Shown here one piece after another: positions 1 through 8,400 of a stretch of DNA of 64,000 nucleotides (the stretch's first letter is position 1; each line of letters opens with the position of its first letter). The translations under genes and the position numbers were made by a program. Source of the DNA: Indioceanicola profundi (GTDB lineage Bacteria; Pseudomonadota; Alphaproteobacteria; Azospirillales; Azospirillaceae); NCBI RefSeq assembly GCF_003568845.1, contig NZ_CP030127.1:62001-126000 (forward strand), in the 5' to 3' direction. Below the pieces are notes generated by a model. The model was given only the letters and a program-made list of their open reading frames with translations, had not been told where the DNA came from and did no database searches.

Positions 1-653
1 ACGCCGAAGGCGGCGGCTTCCTGCTCCTTGGCTGTGGCCCAGCGGCTGCGCAACTCCGTCTGGCTGAGGTGGATTAGAGCGATCACCGGCACCGCCGTGG
101 CAAGGGCGACCAGCGACAGCACGGCGTCAAGCCGGGCAGTCACTGCAAGCACGCCGCAGAGCGAGATGCCCGCCACGACCAGCGGGATGATGCCGTAGAG
201 CGCCGTCCATTGCAGGGCCGGCGCGTCATGCTGAATCCGGCAGGCGGGGTCCTGGCTTCCCCTATCATGGGCAAGCACGGGCATGGACAGTCCACGCTCC
301 AGCAGTCGACCGCGGAAATCCAGCACCATGCGCTCCGCCACCTGATCGCGCAGCATCCAGTCGGCATAATGGTGCGCCGCGGCCAGCAGCGCCAAGACCG
401 TGCCGAGAATCAGGGACAGGGTGAGCAACATGCCGGCATCCGGCGTACCGGGAAGGAAAGCGGCGAGCCAGTCCGGCAACGCTTGCCCGCCCAGCGCATG
501 ATCCACAACCAGCTTGACCGGCAACGGCAGCAGAAGGGCGAGCGGCAGGCCGGCAAGGCCGGAGAGCAGAACCAGGAGGAGGTGGGAGCGATAGTCGCGC
601 GCCTCACGGAAGGCGCGGGCGTAGAGCTTGGCGGCCGAACGGGCGGTGGTCAT
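1..653 (-). CDS. ABC exporter, transmembrane domain (3' end missing)
   Basis: The reading frame starts at an ATG whose first base is 653 and runs off the left edge, giving about 217 residues without a stop. It begins directly with an ABC-type exporter membrane domain: a basic amphipathic start, a hydrophobic hairpin (about residues 24-48, LLLVLLSGLAGLPLALLLPL), a second helix around 75-95, then the loop motif with ER/LDFRGRLLERGLSMP typical of MsbA/HlyB-type half transporters, and two further helices near 150-195. There is no N-terminal C39 peptidase domain, so it would export without cleaving a leader. The nucleotide-binding domain must lie left of the window. It is the last visible gene of the minus-strand run that starts at the putative precursor (4885), so export of the modified peptide is the natural guess. 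Substrate is inferred from context only. Confidence 0.85.
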   Translation of the reverse strand, partial: MTTARSAAKLYARAFREARDYRSHLLLVLLSGLAGLPLALLLPLPVKLVVDHALGGQALPDWLAAFLPGTPDAGMLLTLSLILGTVLALLAAAHHYADWMLRDQVAERMVLDFRGRLLERGLSMPVLAHDRGSQDPACRIQHDAPALQWTALYGIIPLVVAGISLCGVLAVTARLDAVLSLVALATAVPVIALIHLSQTELRSRWATAKEQEAAAFG

Positions 654-726
654 GGTTAAGGCACTGGTCCGGAGCTGGCGCCATGCCGGCTCTCTTGCAG
701 GCAGAGCCTGATTGAATAAGGTTAAC

Positions 727-745
727 GCCCCCTTTCGGGGGGGGC
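727..745 (-). terminator. GC hairpin after the SH3/SPOR gene
   Basis: A perfect stem of GCCCCC and GGGGGC around a four-base loop lies between the stop of the SH3/SPOR gene and the ABC gene. There is no real U-tract on the minus strand, so it may attenuate or stabilise rather than terminate. Confidence 0.35.
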
Positions 746-762
746 TGCCTACTCCATTCGGA

Positions 763-1542
763 TCAGCGCACATCCACCGCTATCGGCCAGCAATCCTGGC
801 CGCGGCGGGCCAACAGGGTGCAGACCTCCTCGACCCGCATGCGATTGAACGGCCCGGCAGCAAGCTCGATGGCCATGTCCCGCGTGGTTGCTCGCCGGAA
901 GAGATAGGGGGCCAAGTCGGCCAACTCGGGCAAGTACTGTTGGATTTCGGCCCAGCGTGCCTGGGCTTCCGCCGGGGTAGCGAAGCGGCCCAGCCGCGCG
1001 GCGAAGAAGCCGGGCACACCTGGGGACAGGCCATCCAACGGACCATAGGTGCCAAGGATTGGTACCAGCTGGTCCGCCGGCACCTCGCGGGCTCGGGAAC
1101 CGTCCAGGCTGGCCTTCCCGTTCACCACCCGGACCACATCCACGACCTCTCCTGCAGCGTCGAGCTGACCGTTGAGGCCGAGTTTGGCCGCACCGGTCCG
1201 TCCCTGTGCGATCACGGCCGCGCGGTACAGGATCGGGCGTTCCCGGTCGATCGGAGCCAGGGAAGCGGCGCTTACATAGCCCAGCTCCCGCCCGTTGACC
1301 GCGATCCAGGCCATGCCGGTTCCGCGGGGATAGCCCAGCACCGTCACGGTGCGCCCTGCCTCCAGCTCCATCACCTTCGCGGCTCCTGCCGACGGGGTGG
1401 ACATGATCTGCAGCGGTCCGGCCGCGATGGCCTCCCCAGGATCGACGGCATACTGGGCCGTGCCGGGCCGCGGCATCAGGGCTGTGAGAAGGCCGGCCGT
1501 GAGGATGGCCAGCGCGGTCCTGTGCCGGGTAGTTCCCGTCAT
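763..1542 (-). CDS. Secreted SH3b and SPOR domain protein
   Basis: The frame is open from 1698, but the ATG at 1542 gives a clear signal peptide (basic n-region, TALAILTAGLLTALMPRPG, cleavage after TAQ), so that start is preferred; the protein is 259 residues. About residues 38-85 resemble a bacterial SH3 fold (GPLQIMSTPS...WIAVNGRELGYVS). The last 80 residues match the SPOR pattern: FFAARLGRFATPAEAQARW, then AIELAAGPFNRMRVEEVCTL and a terminal GQDCWPIAV. SPOR domains bind denuded peptidoglycan glycan strands, so the protein is probably periplasmic and wall-associated. It sits between the Crp-type regulator and the ABC exporter in the putative peptide cluster. A role in assembling an export channel across the envelope is only inference. 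Confidence 0.75.
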   Translation of the reverse strand: MTGTTRHRTALAILTAGLLTALMPRPGTAQYAVDPGEAIAAGPLQIMSTPSAGAAKVMELEAGRTVTVLGYPRGTGMAWIAVNGRELGYVSAASLAPIDRERPILYRAAVIAQGRTGAAKLGLNGQLDAAGEVVDVVRVVNGKASLDGSRAREVPADQLVPILGTYGPLDGLSPGVPGFFAARLGRFATPAEAQARWAEIQQYLPELADLAPYLFRRATTRDMAIELAAGPFNRMRVEEVCTLLARRGQDCWPIAVDVR

Positions 1543-1762
1543 AGCCGGGCGCGCTCCTTCTTCCGAACCGCTTATGTCAGGTGGGGTGGTTGGGGAGGGC
1601 GAGTTCGCCTGCGGAACGGACGGGCCGGGAGTACTGGGGAATCGGACCATGCTGGGCGGATTTGTCTGAGGCAGCAGCGGACGGCGTGATGACGCCATCT
1701 CGGAACGCTACCTCCTTTGGGCAGGCATGACCAGCCGCGATGCAGCCTGGGCCGTGGTGAAA

Positions 1763-2506
1763 TCAGCTTGCGATGCGCTCCAGGAACTCCTGGTCGTGCA
1801 CGACCATGTAGCCGTTGCGGTAGGAGATTGCACCGCTGGACTGGAAGCTGCGGATGGTCTTGTTCACGATTTCCCGGCTGACGCCAAGCATGTTCGCCAC
1901 ATCCTCCTGGGACAGGAATGTGGCGATCCGCACGCCGTCTTCCGTCTTCCGCCCGTAGGATTGCGCCAGCATCAGGATGCGCTTGGCAAGCCGGCGGGTG
2001 ACATTGAGGAAGACCGTGTCCTCGATAATGGAGCTGGTCCATCGAACGCGCTCGCAGAGCACGCCCATCAGGCGGATGCACAGATCCGGCCGTGCCTCTA
2101 GGAAAGGCAGGAAGTCAGAGCGGTCGACACGCAGCAGTTCGCAGGTTTCGGTCGCCACGACCGTCGCCGTACGCTCCCCGCCATCCAGCATGGCAATCTC
2201 CCCGAAGACGTCGCCTTCGCGGAGAATGTTAAGCAGCATCAGCTTGGCCTCGGCTGATTCTGTCTGCACTGCCAACTGGCCCCGCAGCACGGCATACATG
2301 CTGTCGCCTGGATCGCCCTTGGCAAAGATACGTGCCTCCGCACTGATCCTCTGCCTGCGGGCAAAGGCCAGGACGGCATCCATTTCCGCCGGCTGCAGGA
2401 TACCGAACAGCCGATTGCGGCGAAGCAGGGCAATGTCGATACTTGGGTCGGTCGGCAATTTGGCACAACTCCGGGGCGACGGACCCGATGGCTCGTCCCC
2501 CGGCAT
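1763..2506 (-). CDS. Crp/Fnr family transcription regulator
   Basis: This 247-residue protein has an N-terminal cyclic-nucleotide-binding beta-barrel (GDSMYAVLRGQLAVQ, then GDVFGEIAMLDGGERTATV, which carries the conserved GE phosphate-binding region followed by R) and a C-terminal winged helix (FLSQEDVANMLGVSREIVNK, with a recognition helix like that of Crp). It lacks the N-terminal cysteine cluster of FNR, so cAMP or another nucleotide is a more likely ligand than an iron-sulphur cluster. It lies 76 bp downstream of tfuA in the same direction. A perfect CRP-consensus palindrome lies in front of the precursor gene (4957-4974), which makes this its likely regulator. The neighbouring nucleotide cyclase (5394-8444) could supply the ligand. 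The link is inferred. Confidence 0.9.
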   Translation of the reverse strand: MPGDEPSGPSPRSCAKLPTDPSIDIALLRRNRLFGILQPAEMDAVLAFARRQRISAEARIFAKGDPGDSMYAVLRGQLAVQTESAEAKLMLLNILREGDVFGEIAMLDGGERTATVVATETCELLRVDRSDFLPFLEARPDLCIRLMGVLCERVRWTSSIIEDTVFLNVTRRLAKRILMLAQSYGRKTEDGVRIATFLSQEDVANMLGVSREIVNKTIRSFQSSGAISYRNGYMVVHDQEFLERIAS

Positions 2507-2582
2507 TGATCATGGTCCATGAGGCCCGTTGCAAGCCCTTTGATCGGGCATCGGGTTCCATGTGGGACAGGGCGGAGCGGAG

Positions 2583-3323
2583 TCAGCCGGCCTGCAGTAC
2601 TGGGCGGGATACCTTCTCCCACATGGTCGTGCGTTCGAACGGGAAGATGGGCTGGGCGGGCATCCAGGTTCCAGCCAGTGCGGCCCGCATCGTCCTCAAC
2701 ATGGCAACTGCATCCTCGCGCTTCTGGTCGGCGCGGCCTGTGGGCAGCCACGACCGGAATGCCGCGATCTCGCGCGATGAAAGGCCCTGTTCCTCCGCGA
2801 TCCTGAGAACGCGCGCATAGGTCCGCTCCTTATAGGGGAGGTCCTTCGCTCCCTCCTCCAGGGCGCGGCGTACCGGTTCCGTGATCACGCGGGCGGCGAA
2901 GGCGTCGGACAGGGTGCGGCGGATATTCACCATCGCCTCCGACAGGATCGGGAACCCGATCTCCGCCGGGCCATGGGTGACCGCCACCTCGTCGTCATCC
3001 TCCAGGCGCCCGTCCACATAGGCCTCGAAGATCGCGCCGACGCCTTCCATCCCGAAGGGATGCAGCTCCGCCGCCCGGAGCGCGCCCATGCTGGATGCGC
3101 CGAACACCCGGATGCCCTCCTTCATGGCGAAGAGGATTTCCTTGTGCCAGACGGACGGCACATTCTCGAAGTAGCCGTCGATGATACCGATCGCCTTCGG
3201 CTTCTCCAGCACTGCCTTCAGCACGTCGCCCTGTGCCACGGGCATGCGATAGTCCGCATCCAGGATGGCGGCGGCATCGGCTTTGGCCAGCGTGGGGCCC
3301 AGGAAGATAATGGCGTCATGCAT
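2583..3323 (-). CDS. tfuA: TfuA-like core protein (YcaO partner)
   Basis: This 246-residue protein shows the TfuA core: IIFLGPTL near the start, IGIIDGYFENVPSVWHKEI at about residues 45-63, and GIRVFGASSMGALRAAEL followed by GMEGVGAIFEAY. TfuA proteins are known partners of YcaO enzymes. In methanogens and thioamitide pathways the YcaO/TfuA pair installs backbone thioamides, with TfuA thought to deliver sulphur. Here it starts 39 bp after the YcaO stop, in the same operon. It is full length with no obvious defects. The specific reaction is an inference from the pairing. Confidence 0.92.
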   Translation of the reverse strand: MHDAIIFLGPTLAKADAAAILDADYRMPVAQGDVLKAVLEKPKAIGIIDGYFENVPSVWHKEILFAMKEGIRVFGASSMGALRAAELHPFGMEGVGAIFEAYVDGRLEDDDEVAVTHGPAEIGFPILSEAMVNIRRTLSDAFAARVITEPVRRALEEGAKDLPYKERTYARVLRIAEEQGLSSREIAAFRSWLPTGRADQKREDAVAMLRTMRAALAGTWMPAQPIFPFERTTMWEKVSRPVLQAG

Positions 3324-3362
3324 GATGCACCTCGATAGCGGACGACTGGGGGCAGGAGCGGA

Positions 3363-4595
3363 TCAGATGCCTTTGGCGGCGCGGGCGCGGCGGCCGAGGG
3401 CGTAGCCGGGATGATCGACCCCCTCCAGTCCGGGGACGATCACGCGGACCACCGGGATGTTGAATTCCGGCCGGCTGAGGTCGACGACGATCACGTCGTC
3501 GATGCCGACACGGGCCAAGCGGTTTGCCAGCTCATCCAGGTCTTGGCGCAGGGACAGCCCAGTCCAGTTGGGGATCGCATTGAAGTCGCGCGTCGGCGCT
3601 TCGTCCCGTAGCCGGGCCAGCCAGCGGCCCTGCTCTTCGCCCGAAAGGAAGCGCTCATAATCCTCGCGTCGGATATCGTCGCGGGTGCCGGCGATGAAAG
3701 TGAGACGGCTCTGGGCCGCTTCCGTCAAGGCGCGGGCGAGGGCGATTTCACGCACCAGACTGGCGCCGCAGCCGATCGCCGGGCGGATGGTGGCGGCGTG
3801 ATCGCCATTGGCCTGGACGATGCGGCAGAGGAAGACAGGAACGCCGATATTGGAGGTGATGTCCCAGACGCCGACCTCAACGCCGGCGCGGTGGAACCGG
3901 GCAATCAGGTCGCGGCAGATGGGATCCGCGACGGTTTCCAGGTCGAGACGCGTCTGCTCCTGCTCTTCATCGCTCTTCAGATGCCAGAGCGTCAGGGCAT
4001 CGCGCTCGATCACCTCGCTGAGGCCGTGGATCACCGCCTCGAGAACGTGGTTGCCGGACGCGAGACCGTTGGAGGAGGCCTGGAAGCCGCCATGTCCCGT
4101 CGGAAGCGGAACAGTATAGTTGGTGTGCACCATCTCGAACGGGACCCAAATTCCCCGCTGGTGCGCGAGGCTCCTGCCCTCTACCCAGAGCGTTTGGGCG
4201 TAGGGTGTCCAGTTGCTGTCCACGTAGCGGGGCAGCTTGTCCGGGTCCACCATATGGTGGCTGTAGCAGAGATCTTCGAAGGCACCGAATTTGAGCGGCA
4301 GGGTGACCCGCTCCGCATGCCAGCTCTCGACGGATTCCATCAGGGCAGAAGCTTTGGCAGCGGCCAGCGTGACGCCTTTACCCTGGCTGACGGCGAGCGC
4401 CCGGCTGTTGGGCCGGTTGCACATGACCACCGGGATGCCGATCGTATCGAGCCCGGTGACATTGGCCAGCCGCGTAATCCCGAAGACAGGCAGGAGCGGC
4501 TTCAGACGGGCCACCGTCTGTTCGGCCGGAACAATCCGGCGCCAGGCGGTGCTGGTTAGCGCGCGGTCGAGATCGCCGACAAGCGCCTGTTCCAT
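3363..4595 (-). CDS. ycaO: YcaO-family peptide cyclodehydratase/thioamide synthase
   Basis: The 410-residue protein has the YcaO ATP-binding signature: SQGKGVTLAAAKASALMESVE (about residues 70-90), then NHVLEAVIHGLSEVIERDA (about 180-200) and ARALTEAAQSR (about 285-295). YcaO enzymes phosphorylate a peptide backbone amide to make azolines, macroamidines or, with TfuA, thioamides. The C-terminus ends in a basic stretch (RRARAAKGI) rather than the PxPxP tail of azoline-forming cyclodehydratases, which favours the thioamide or amidine type. The gene follows the 64-residue putative precursor after a 95-bp spacer with two tandem hairpins, and precedes tfuA. No E1-like (cyclodehydratase C) partner or flavin dehydrogenase is visible, which also argues against azole formation. 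Confidence 0.93.
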   Translation of the reverse strand: MEQALVGDLDRALTSTAWRRIVPAEQTVARLKPLLPVFGITRLANVTGLDTIGIPVVMCNRPNSRALAVSQGKGVTLAAAKASALMESVESWHAERVTLPLKFGAFEDLCYSHHMVDPDKLPRYVDSNWTPYAQTLWVEGRSLAHQRGIWVPFEMVHTNYTVPLPTGHGGFQASSNGLASGNHVLEAVIHGLSEVIERDALTLWHLKSDEEQEQTRLDLETVADPICRDLIARFHRAGVEVGVWDITSNIGVPVFLCRIVQANGDHAATIRPAIGCGASLVREIALARALTEAAQSRLTFIAGTRDDIRREDYERFLSGEEQGRWLARLRDEAPTRDFNAIPNWTGLSLRQDLDELANRLARVGIDDVIVVDLSRPEFNIPVVRVIVPGLEGVDHPGYALGRRARAAKGI

Positions 4596-4636
4596 TAGAC
4601 TTATCTCCCAGAGAAATATGTGGGCTTGACATATTT

Positions 4637-4680
4637 CCCCACGCCATAGTGGGGTGCGGCGGGCATGGAAGCCCGCCGCA
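4637..4680 (-). promoter_or_regulatory. Two adjacent hairpins between precursor and ycaO
   Basis: Read on the minus strand, a perfect 10-bp stem (4655-4664 with 4671-4680, six-base loop) is followed without a gap by a perfect 6-bp stem (4637-4642 with 4649-4654). No U-tract follows. Such stems after a small precursor gene commonly protect its mRNA or partly terminate transcription, so that substrate outnumbers enzyme. That role is inferred here. Confidence 0.6.
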
Positions 4681-4690
4681 ATCCAGGGAC

Positions 4691-4885
4691 TTAGACGGGA
4701 ATGTACTGGAACCCGCCGGCAAGGAGGTCGGTCGCGGCCGTTTCAGGGGCTTGCTGGACCTGCTCAGCGGGGGACGGTGCGTCTGCAACCGTGGCAGCGA
4801 CTGCGGCGGGTACGCCGAGGGTCGTCACCAGGGCGGCGCCAAGGGTATAGAGACGGCCATCGGCGGCGCGGATCTTCATGCTCAT
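4691..4885 (-). CDS. 64-residue secreted-type small protein, putative RiPP precursor
   Basis: The ATG at 4885 is preceded by a good Shine-Dalgarno (AGGAGC), giving 64 residues. Residues 4-11 are basic, 12-31 form a hydrophobic signal-like segment ending AVAA, and 32-53 are rich in Ala, Pro, Gln and Glu. The C-terminus is LLAGGFQYIPV. A Gly-Gly pair at 57-58 precedes the six residues FQYIPV, which contain no Cys, Ser or Thr. Position (first gene, small, directly before ycaO and tfuA) suggests a RiPP precursor. The absence of heterocyclisable residues in the tail would fit backbone thioamidation or amidine formation rather than azole formation. The alternative is an ordinary exported small protein processed by signal peptidase near residue 30. 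I do not recognise a named family. Confidence 0.65.
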   Translation of the reverse strand: MSMKIRAADGRLYTLGAALVTTLGVPAAVAATVADAPSPAEQVQQAPETAATDLLAGGFQYIPV

Positions 4886-4916
4886 GATCTCAAGCTCCTG
4901 TGCTGAGTGGTGGCTG

Positions 4917-4990
4917 GTGTGCGCATACCACCGTACGCGCAGCACGGCGCGACATCGTGTGAAGTACTTCACACAGCGTTCTGCGCACAC
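4917..4990. repeat. Outer inverted repeat flanking the CRP-type palindrome
   Basis: GTGTGCGCA at 4917-4925 is the exact reverse complement of TGCGCACAC at 4982-4990. The pair brackets the 18-bp palindrome at 4957-4974, with the left arm between that palindrome and the precursor start. It may be a second operator, for example for the divergently encoded ribbon-helix-helix protein. Confidence 0.55.
4957..4974. promoter_or_regulatory. Perfect CRP-consensus palindrome
   Basis: GTGTGAAGTACTTCACAC is a perfect 18-bp palindrome and contains TGTGA-N6-TCACA, the consensus of CRP-type regulators. It sits in the 156-bp divergent region between the precursor gene (minus) and the ribbon-helix-helix gene (plus). 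A Crp/Fnr protein is encoded in the same cluster. Confidence 0.8.
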
Positions 4991-5041
4991 TCCTGTACGC
5001 TTCAGCCGAGTTTCGATTGCAGCCCTGACAGGAGACCCGCC

Positions 5042-5404
5042 ATGAACGGTTCGGACAATGAGAACGAGAAGAAGACGGAAGTCTATGTTCCGAGCCCGCT
5101 CGAAGTGGACGGGCAGCTGATCTCCCACAATGTGTGGGTCGAGGGGCATCGGACCAGTGTCCGGCTGGAAGCGGTGATGTGGAAGGCCTTGAATGAGATC
5201 AGCGGCCGGGAAAGCCTGAATGTCCACCAACTGATCACGTTGATTGCCCGTCGTCGGCATCCCAACGCATCTTTGACGGCCACGGTCCGGGCCTTCCTGG
5301 TGGCGTATTACCGGGCGATCGTGATGCTGCGTGATGAAGGAAAGCTCACGGATGAAAATATGAGCCTGATCGAAATACTCGAACGGGCGATGTTCAGGGC
5401 GTGA
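5042..5404 (+). CDS. Ribbon-helix-helix domain protein
   Basis: The start at 5042 has a good ribosome-binding site (AGGAGA, 8 nt upstream), giving 120 residues. The core HRTSVRLEAVMWKALNEIS followed by SLNVHQLITLIARRR and LTATVRAFLVAYYR matches the RHH_4 family, small DNA-binding or associated proteins common in Alphaproteobacteria. About 20 acidic and polar residues precede it. The gene diverges from the precursor across the operator region, so it may control that promoter or its own. Its 3' end overlaps the convergent cyclase gene by 11 bp. Function beyond the fold is inferred. Confidence 0.85.
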   Translation: MNGSDNENEKKTEVYVPSPLEVDGQLISHNVWVEGHRTSVRLEAVMWKALNEISGRESLNVHQLITLIARRRHPNASLTATVRAFLVAYYRAIVMLRDEGKLTDENMSLIEILERAMFRA

Positions 5405-8400
5405 TCGACAGTTTCTCCGGAATCTGTTCCACCCGCGGCAGGCCTGACAGCCCATATTGGCGGGCCTGCTCTTTCGCCCTGGCATAGTAGGCGTCCCGGT
5501 CGGTGCCCGTGGAGCAGGAGGACAGAAGCATCAGCAGGCTGATGGTCCTGGGCACGTTGCCGCAGGACTCCGACAGGGCCAGCGCCTGACGCGCCAGCGA
5601 TACTGCCTCCGACCGTTCCCCAGTCTGATAGTATCCGGCGGCCTTGTAATAAAGAACACGGGCAAGATAGAGAGGCGCGTTTCTTTTCTCGGCAAACCTC
5701 AAGGCATCATTGATCAGGTCGAAGCCAGCCTTTTTCTGCTTTCGCCGAATTTTGCAGAATCCAAGCCGCGCCAGGATGATTGGCATCGGAACATGGAAGC
5801 CCGTTATATCGACAAGGGCCTTTGCCTCCTCGCAGAGGCGTTCCGCCTCCGGATAAGCGCCGACCAGCACCAGAGCTTCGCTGCTAAACAGCCGGCAAAG
5901 TACCCTGTCAGACAGGCTGGAGCTGGAATCCCCTTCCGCGATGGCCTGATCGATATGGACCCGCCAAGTGGGATCACCTTTCAGGGCCTTGGCTACGGCA
6001 AGCTTGGCCTGGATGACCGGTTCCGCCCTGAGGATCATGTAGCGGCCGTGTTCCTGAAGGCCTTTTGCTGAAATCCTCGCCGCCCGCTCCAGAAGTTTCA
6101 GCGCAGCATCGACCCGGCCTCGCTCCAGCAGCGGCCCCGTGACCAGATCCATCAGTTCGAAATGCGGTTCGCCGGACTCCTCGATTTTTGCGGATTTGGT
6201 CAAAGCCTGCTGGCCAAGCTCGATCGACCTGTCGAGCCGGCCATAGACCCATTCGAACGAACACTGCATGAGAAGAGCGGCGATTTCACGCCTCAGATCC
6301 TGAGCCCTGACCGCCAGAACCGCCGCGTCCGAAAGCAGCTTGTCGGCGGCATGGATACGGCCCAGCGCCATGAAGGCACGGGCGGTCGTGAGACGAAGGT
6401 CGATCCTTTTCTCCGGATCGGTAATGGAGCCGTGGTCCAGCAGTTCAGCGCGCAGCGCGGTGTTGAGCGCAACCGCCGCTTCCGATGCACGGGACTGCTG
6501 AAGAGCGGCCGAGCCGGCCGAAATCCCGGCTTCGACGGCCTTGCTCCACCATTCCGCCCGGAACGCATGCTCGGCCAGGGCCCCCAGGCGGTTGTGCATG
6601 TCTACGAACGCGGGATTCGCGTCCAAGGTACGGGCGAGTGCCGTGTGAAGCGCCTTCCGGTCCTTCCGGGTCAGGGTTGCATAGGCGGCTTCCTGTAGAA
6701 GCGCATGACGGAAGGTGTATTCGAGGCGCGGCAGAAGGCGGGTCGGATCGATCAGGCCGCGGATTGCGATATCGGCCAGCAGTTCCGTCACATCCTGTAG
6801 CGACCGGCCAACGGCAGCAGCAAGAAGGCCGGCATCGAACGTCTTTCCAATCACGGCTGCCGCCAGCAGGAGCTCCCGTTGCGGCCTGGCCAGGGAGTCG
6901 ATGCGCGATGTGAGCAGCGCCTGGACCGTTTCCGGCAGCCGCCCCATCCCGTCCCTGCCCAATTGATCGTCACCGGCCGTTCCGACCAGAATGCCATCCG
7001 CCCGCAAGGCACGGACGCATTCTGTGAGAAAATACGGGTTACCCTGCGCCCGTGCGGAGATCGATGCCTTCAGTTCATCAAGTTCCGGGCGGCTCCCGAC
7101 AAGCATTTCCAGCAACCGCTGCACGGCAGGCGGTTCCATGGCATCAAGCCTATGAACCATAGTATGAGGCAGATCGGTCTGCTCGGACCGGCTTGTCGCC
7201 AGGATCAACAGGGAAGTCTGTGCCACTATTCCCGCGATACGGTTGAGGATGACGCAGTCGTCGGACCCTGCCCAGTGCAAATCCTCGATCAGAAGCATCA
7301 GCGGTTCGTCAGCCGCTGCCGCGCCCAGCATTTCGCCCACACCCTCGGCGGACAGGTTCAGCAGTCCTTGCGGGTCTCTGCCTGGACGTCTCTGCGCGGG
7401 GAGAAGCATGTCGGCCATGGCTTCGGCACGGTTTGTCGAAATGCCGCCAGCCACAAGCATCGTCACCAGGATGGACCGATCCTCCGGAATGTCGCGCTCG
7501 AATACCGTTTCGACCAATTCGGTCAGCGCGTCCGGCGCGCCCACGGGACGGACGCTGTGCATCTGCCATTCCATCACGCGCAGGCCGCGCCGCTGGGCAA
7601 TAGAGACAAGGCGTTGGGCCATGTGGGTCTTGCCGATCCCAGGGGGACCCGACAGGATGATGGTCCGCCCCCTGCCTACCCAGGTCACGTCGATCGCCGT
7701 CGTGAGGAGAGAGACTTCGGCGTCGCGCCCGACCAGAGGAGTTTCATCGTCCGGGCGTCGGCGACGGCTGAACGTTCCCAGAATCGAATGGGTGCGCACC
7801 ACATCCCCAGGCGACAGGCTGATCTCGCCGCAGGGCTCCAGATGGACCCAGGCGCGGGCCAGGGCGGCCGTGCTGTCCGCCACGCGCACACTGTTGGCGG
7901 GCGCCGACTGCTGCAGCTTGGCGGCGGCATGAACCGTTCGGCCGACTGCCGGCGGGCGGGTGCTGCCCGACATGGCGGACGCATCCCACAGGATTTCACC
8001 CGAGCAGACGCCGACGCGGACGGCACAGTTCATACGTGAGTCGCGCCGCGACGAGCGTACGATGGCATCCGCAGCCAGACAGGCCCGAACACCATGATCC
8101 TCCACCGCGTCGGGGGCTCCGAACACGGCGAGGATGCCATCTCCCATGGTCTGGCACAGCGTGCCGCCGAAGCGGCGGACCTGATGTTCCAGCAGATCAA
8201 GAATTCCGGAGAGCTGGTCACTGGCATCCTCCGGATCGGCGGTGGCAACCATCCGGGTCGATCCGACAATGTCGGCAAACAGCACCGTCACCACGCGCCG
8301 GTCCGGCTTCATGGCCGCGGATCTGGCCGCCATCTGTTCATGGGCCGGGGCGGACAGGGGCAAAAAGGACGATCCCGGTGCAGAAACGGCTGCACCGGCG

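Noticed and set aside
712-1689. Long open frame antisense to the SH3/SPOR gene
   Set aside because: The minus-strand frame has a signal peptide and known domains; the plus-strand frame is a by-product of high GC content with no recognisable domain.
4691-5485. Longer version of the putative precursor starting near 5485
   Set aside because: The extra 200 residues would cover the ribbon-helix-helix gene in antisense and the divergent promoter region. The ATG at 4885 has a proper ribosome site.
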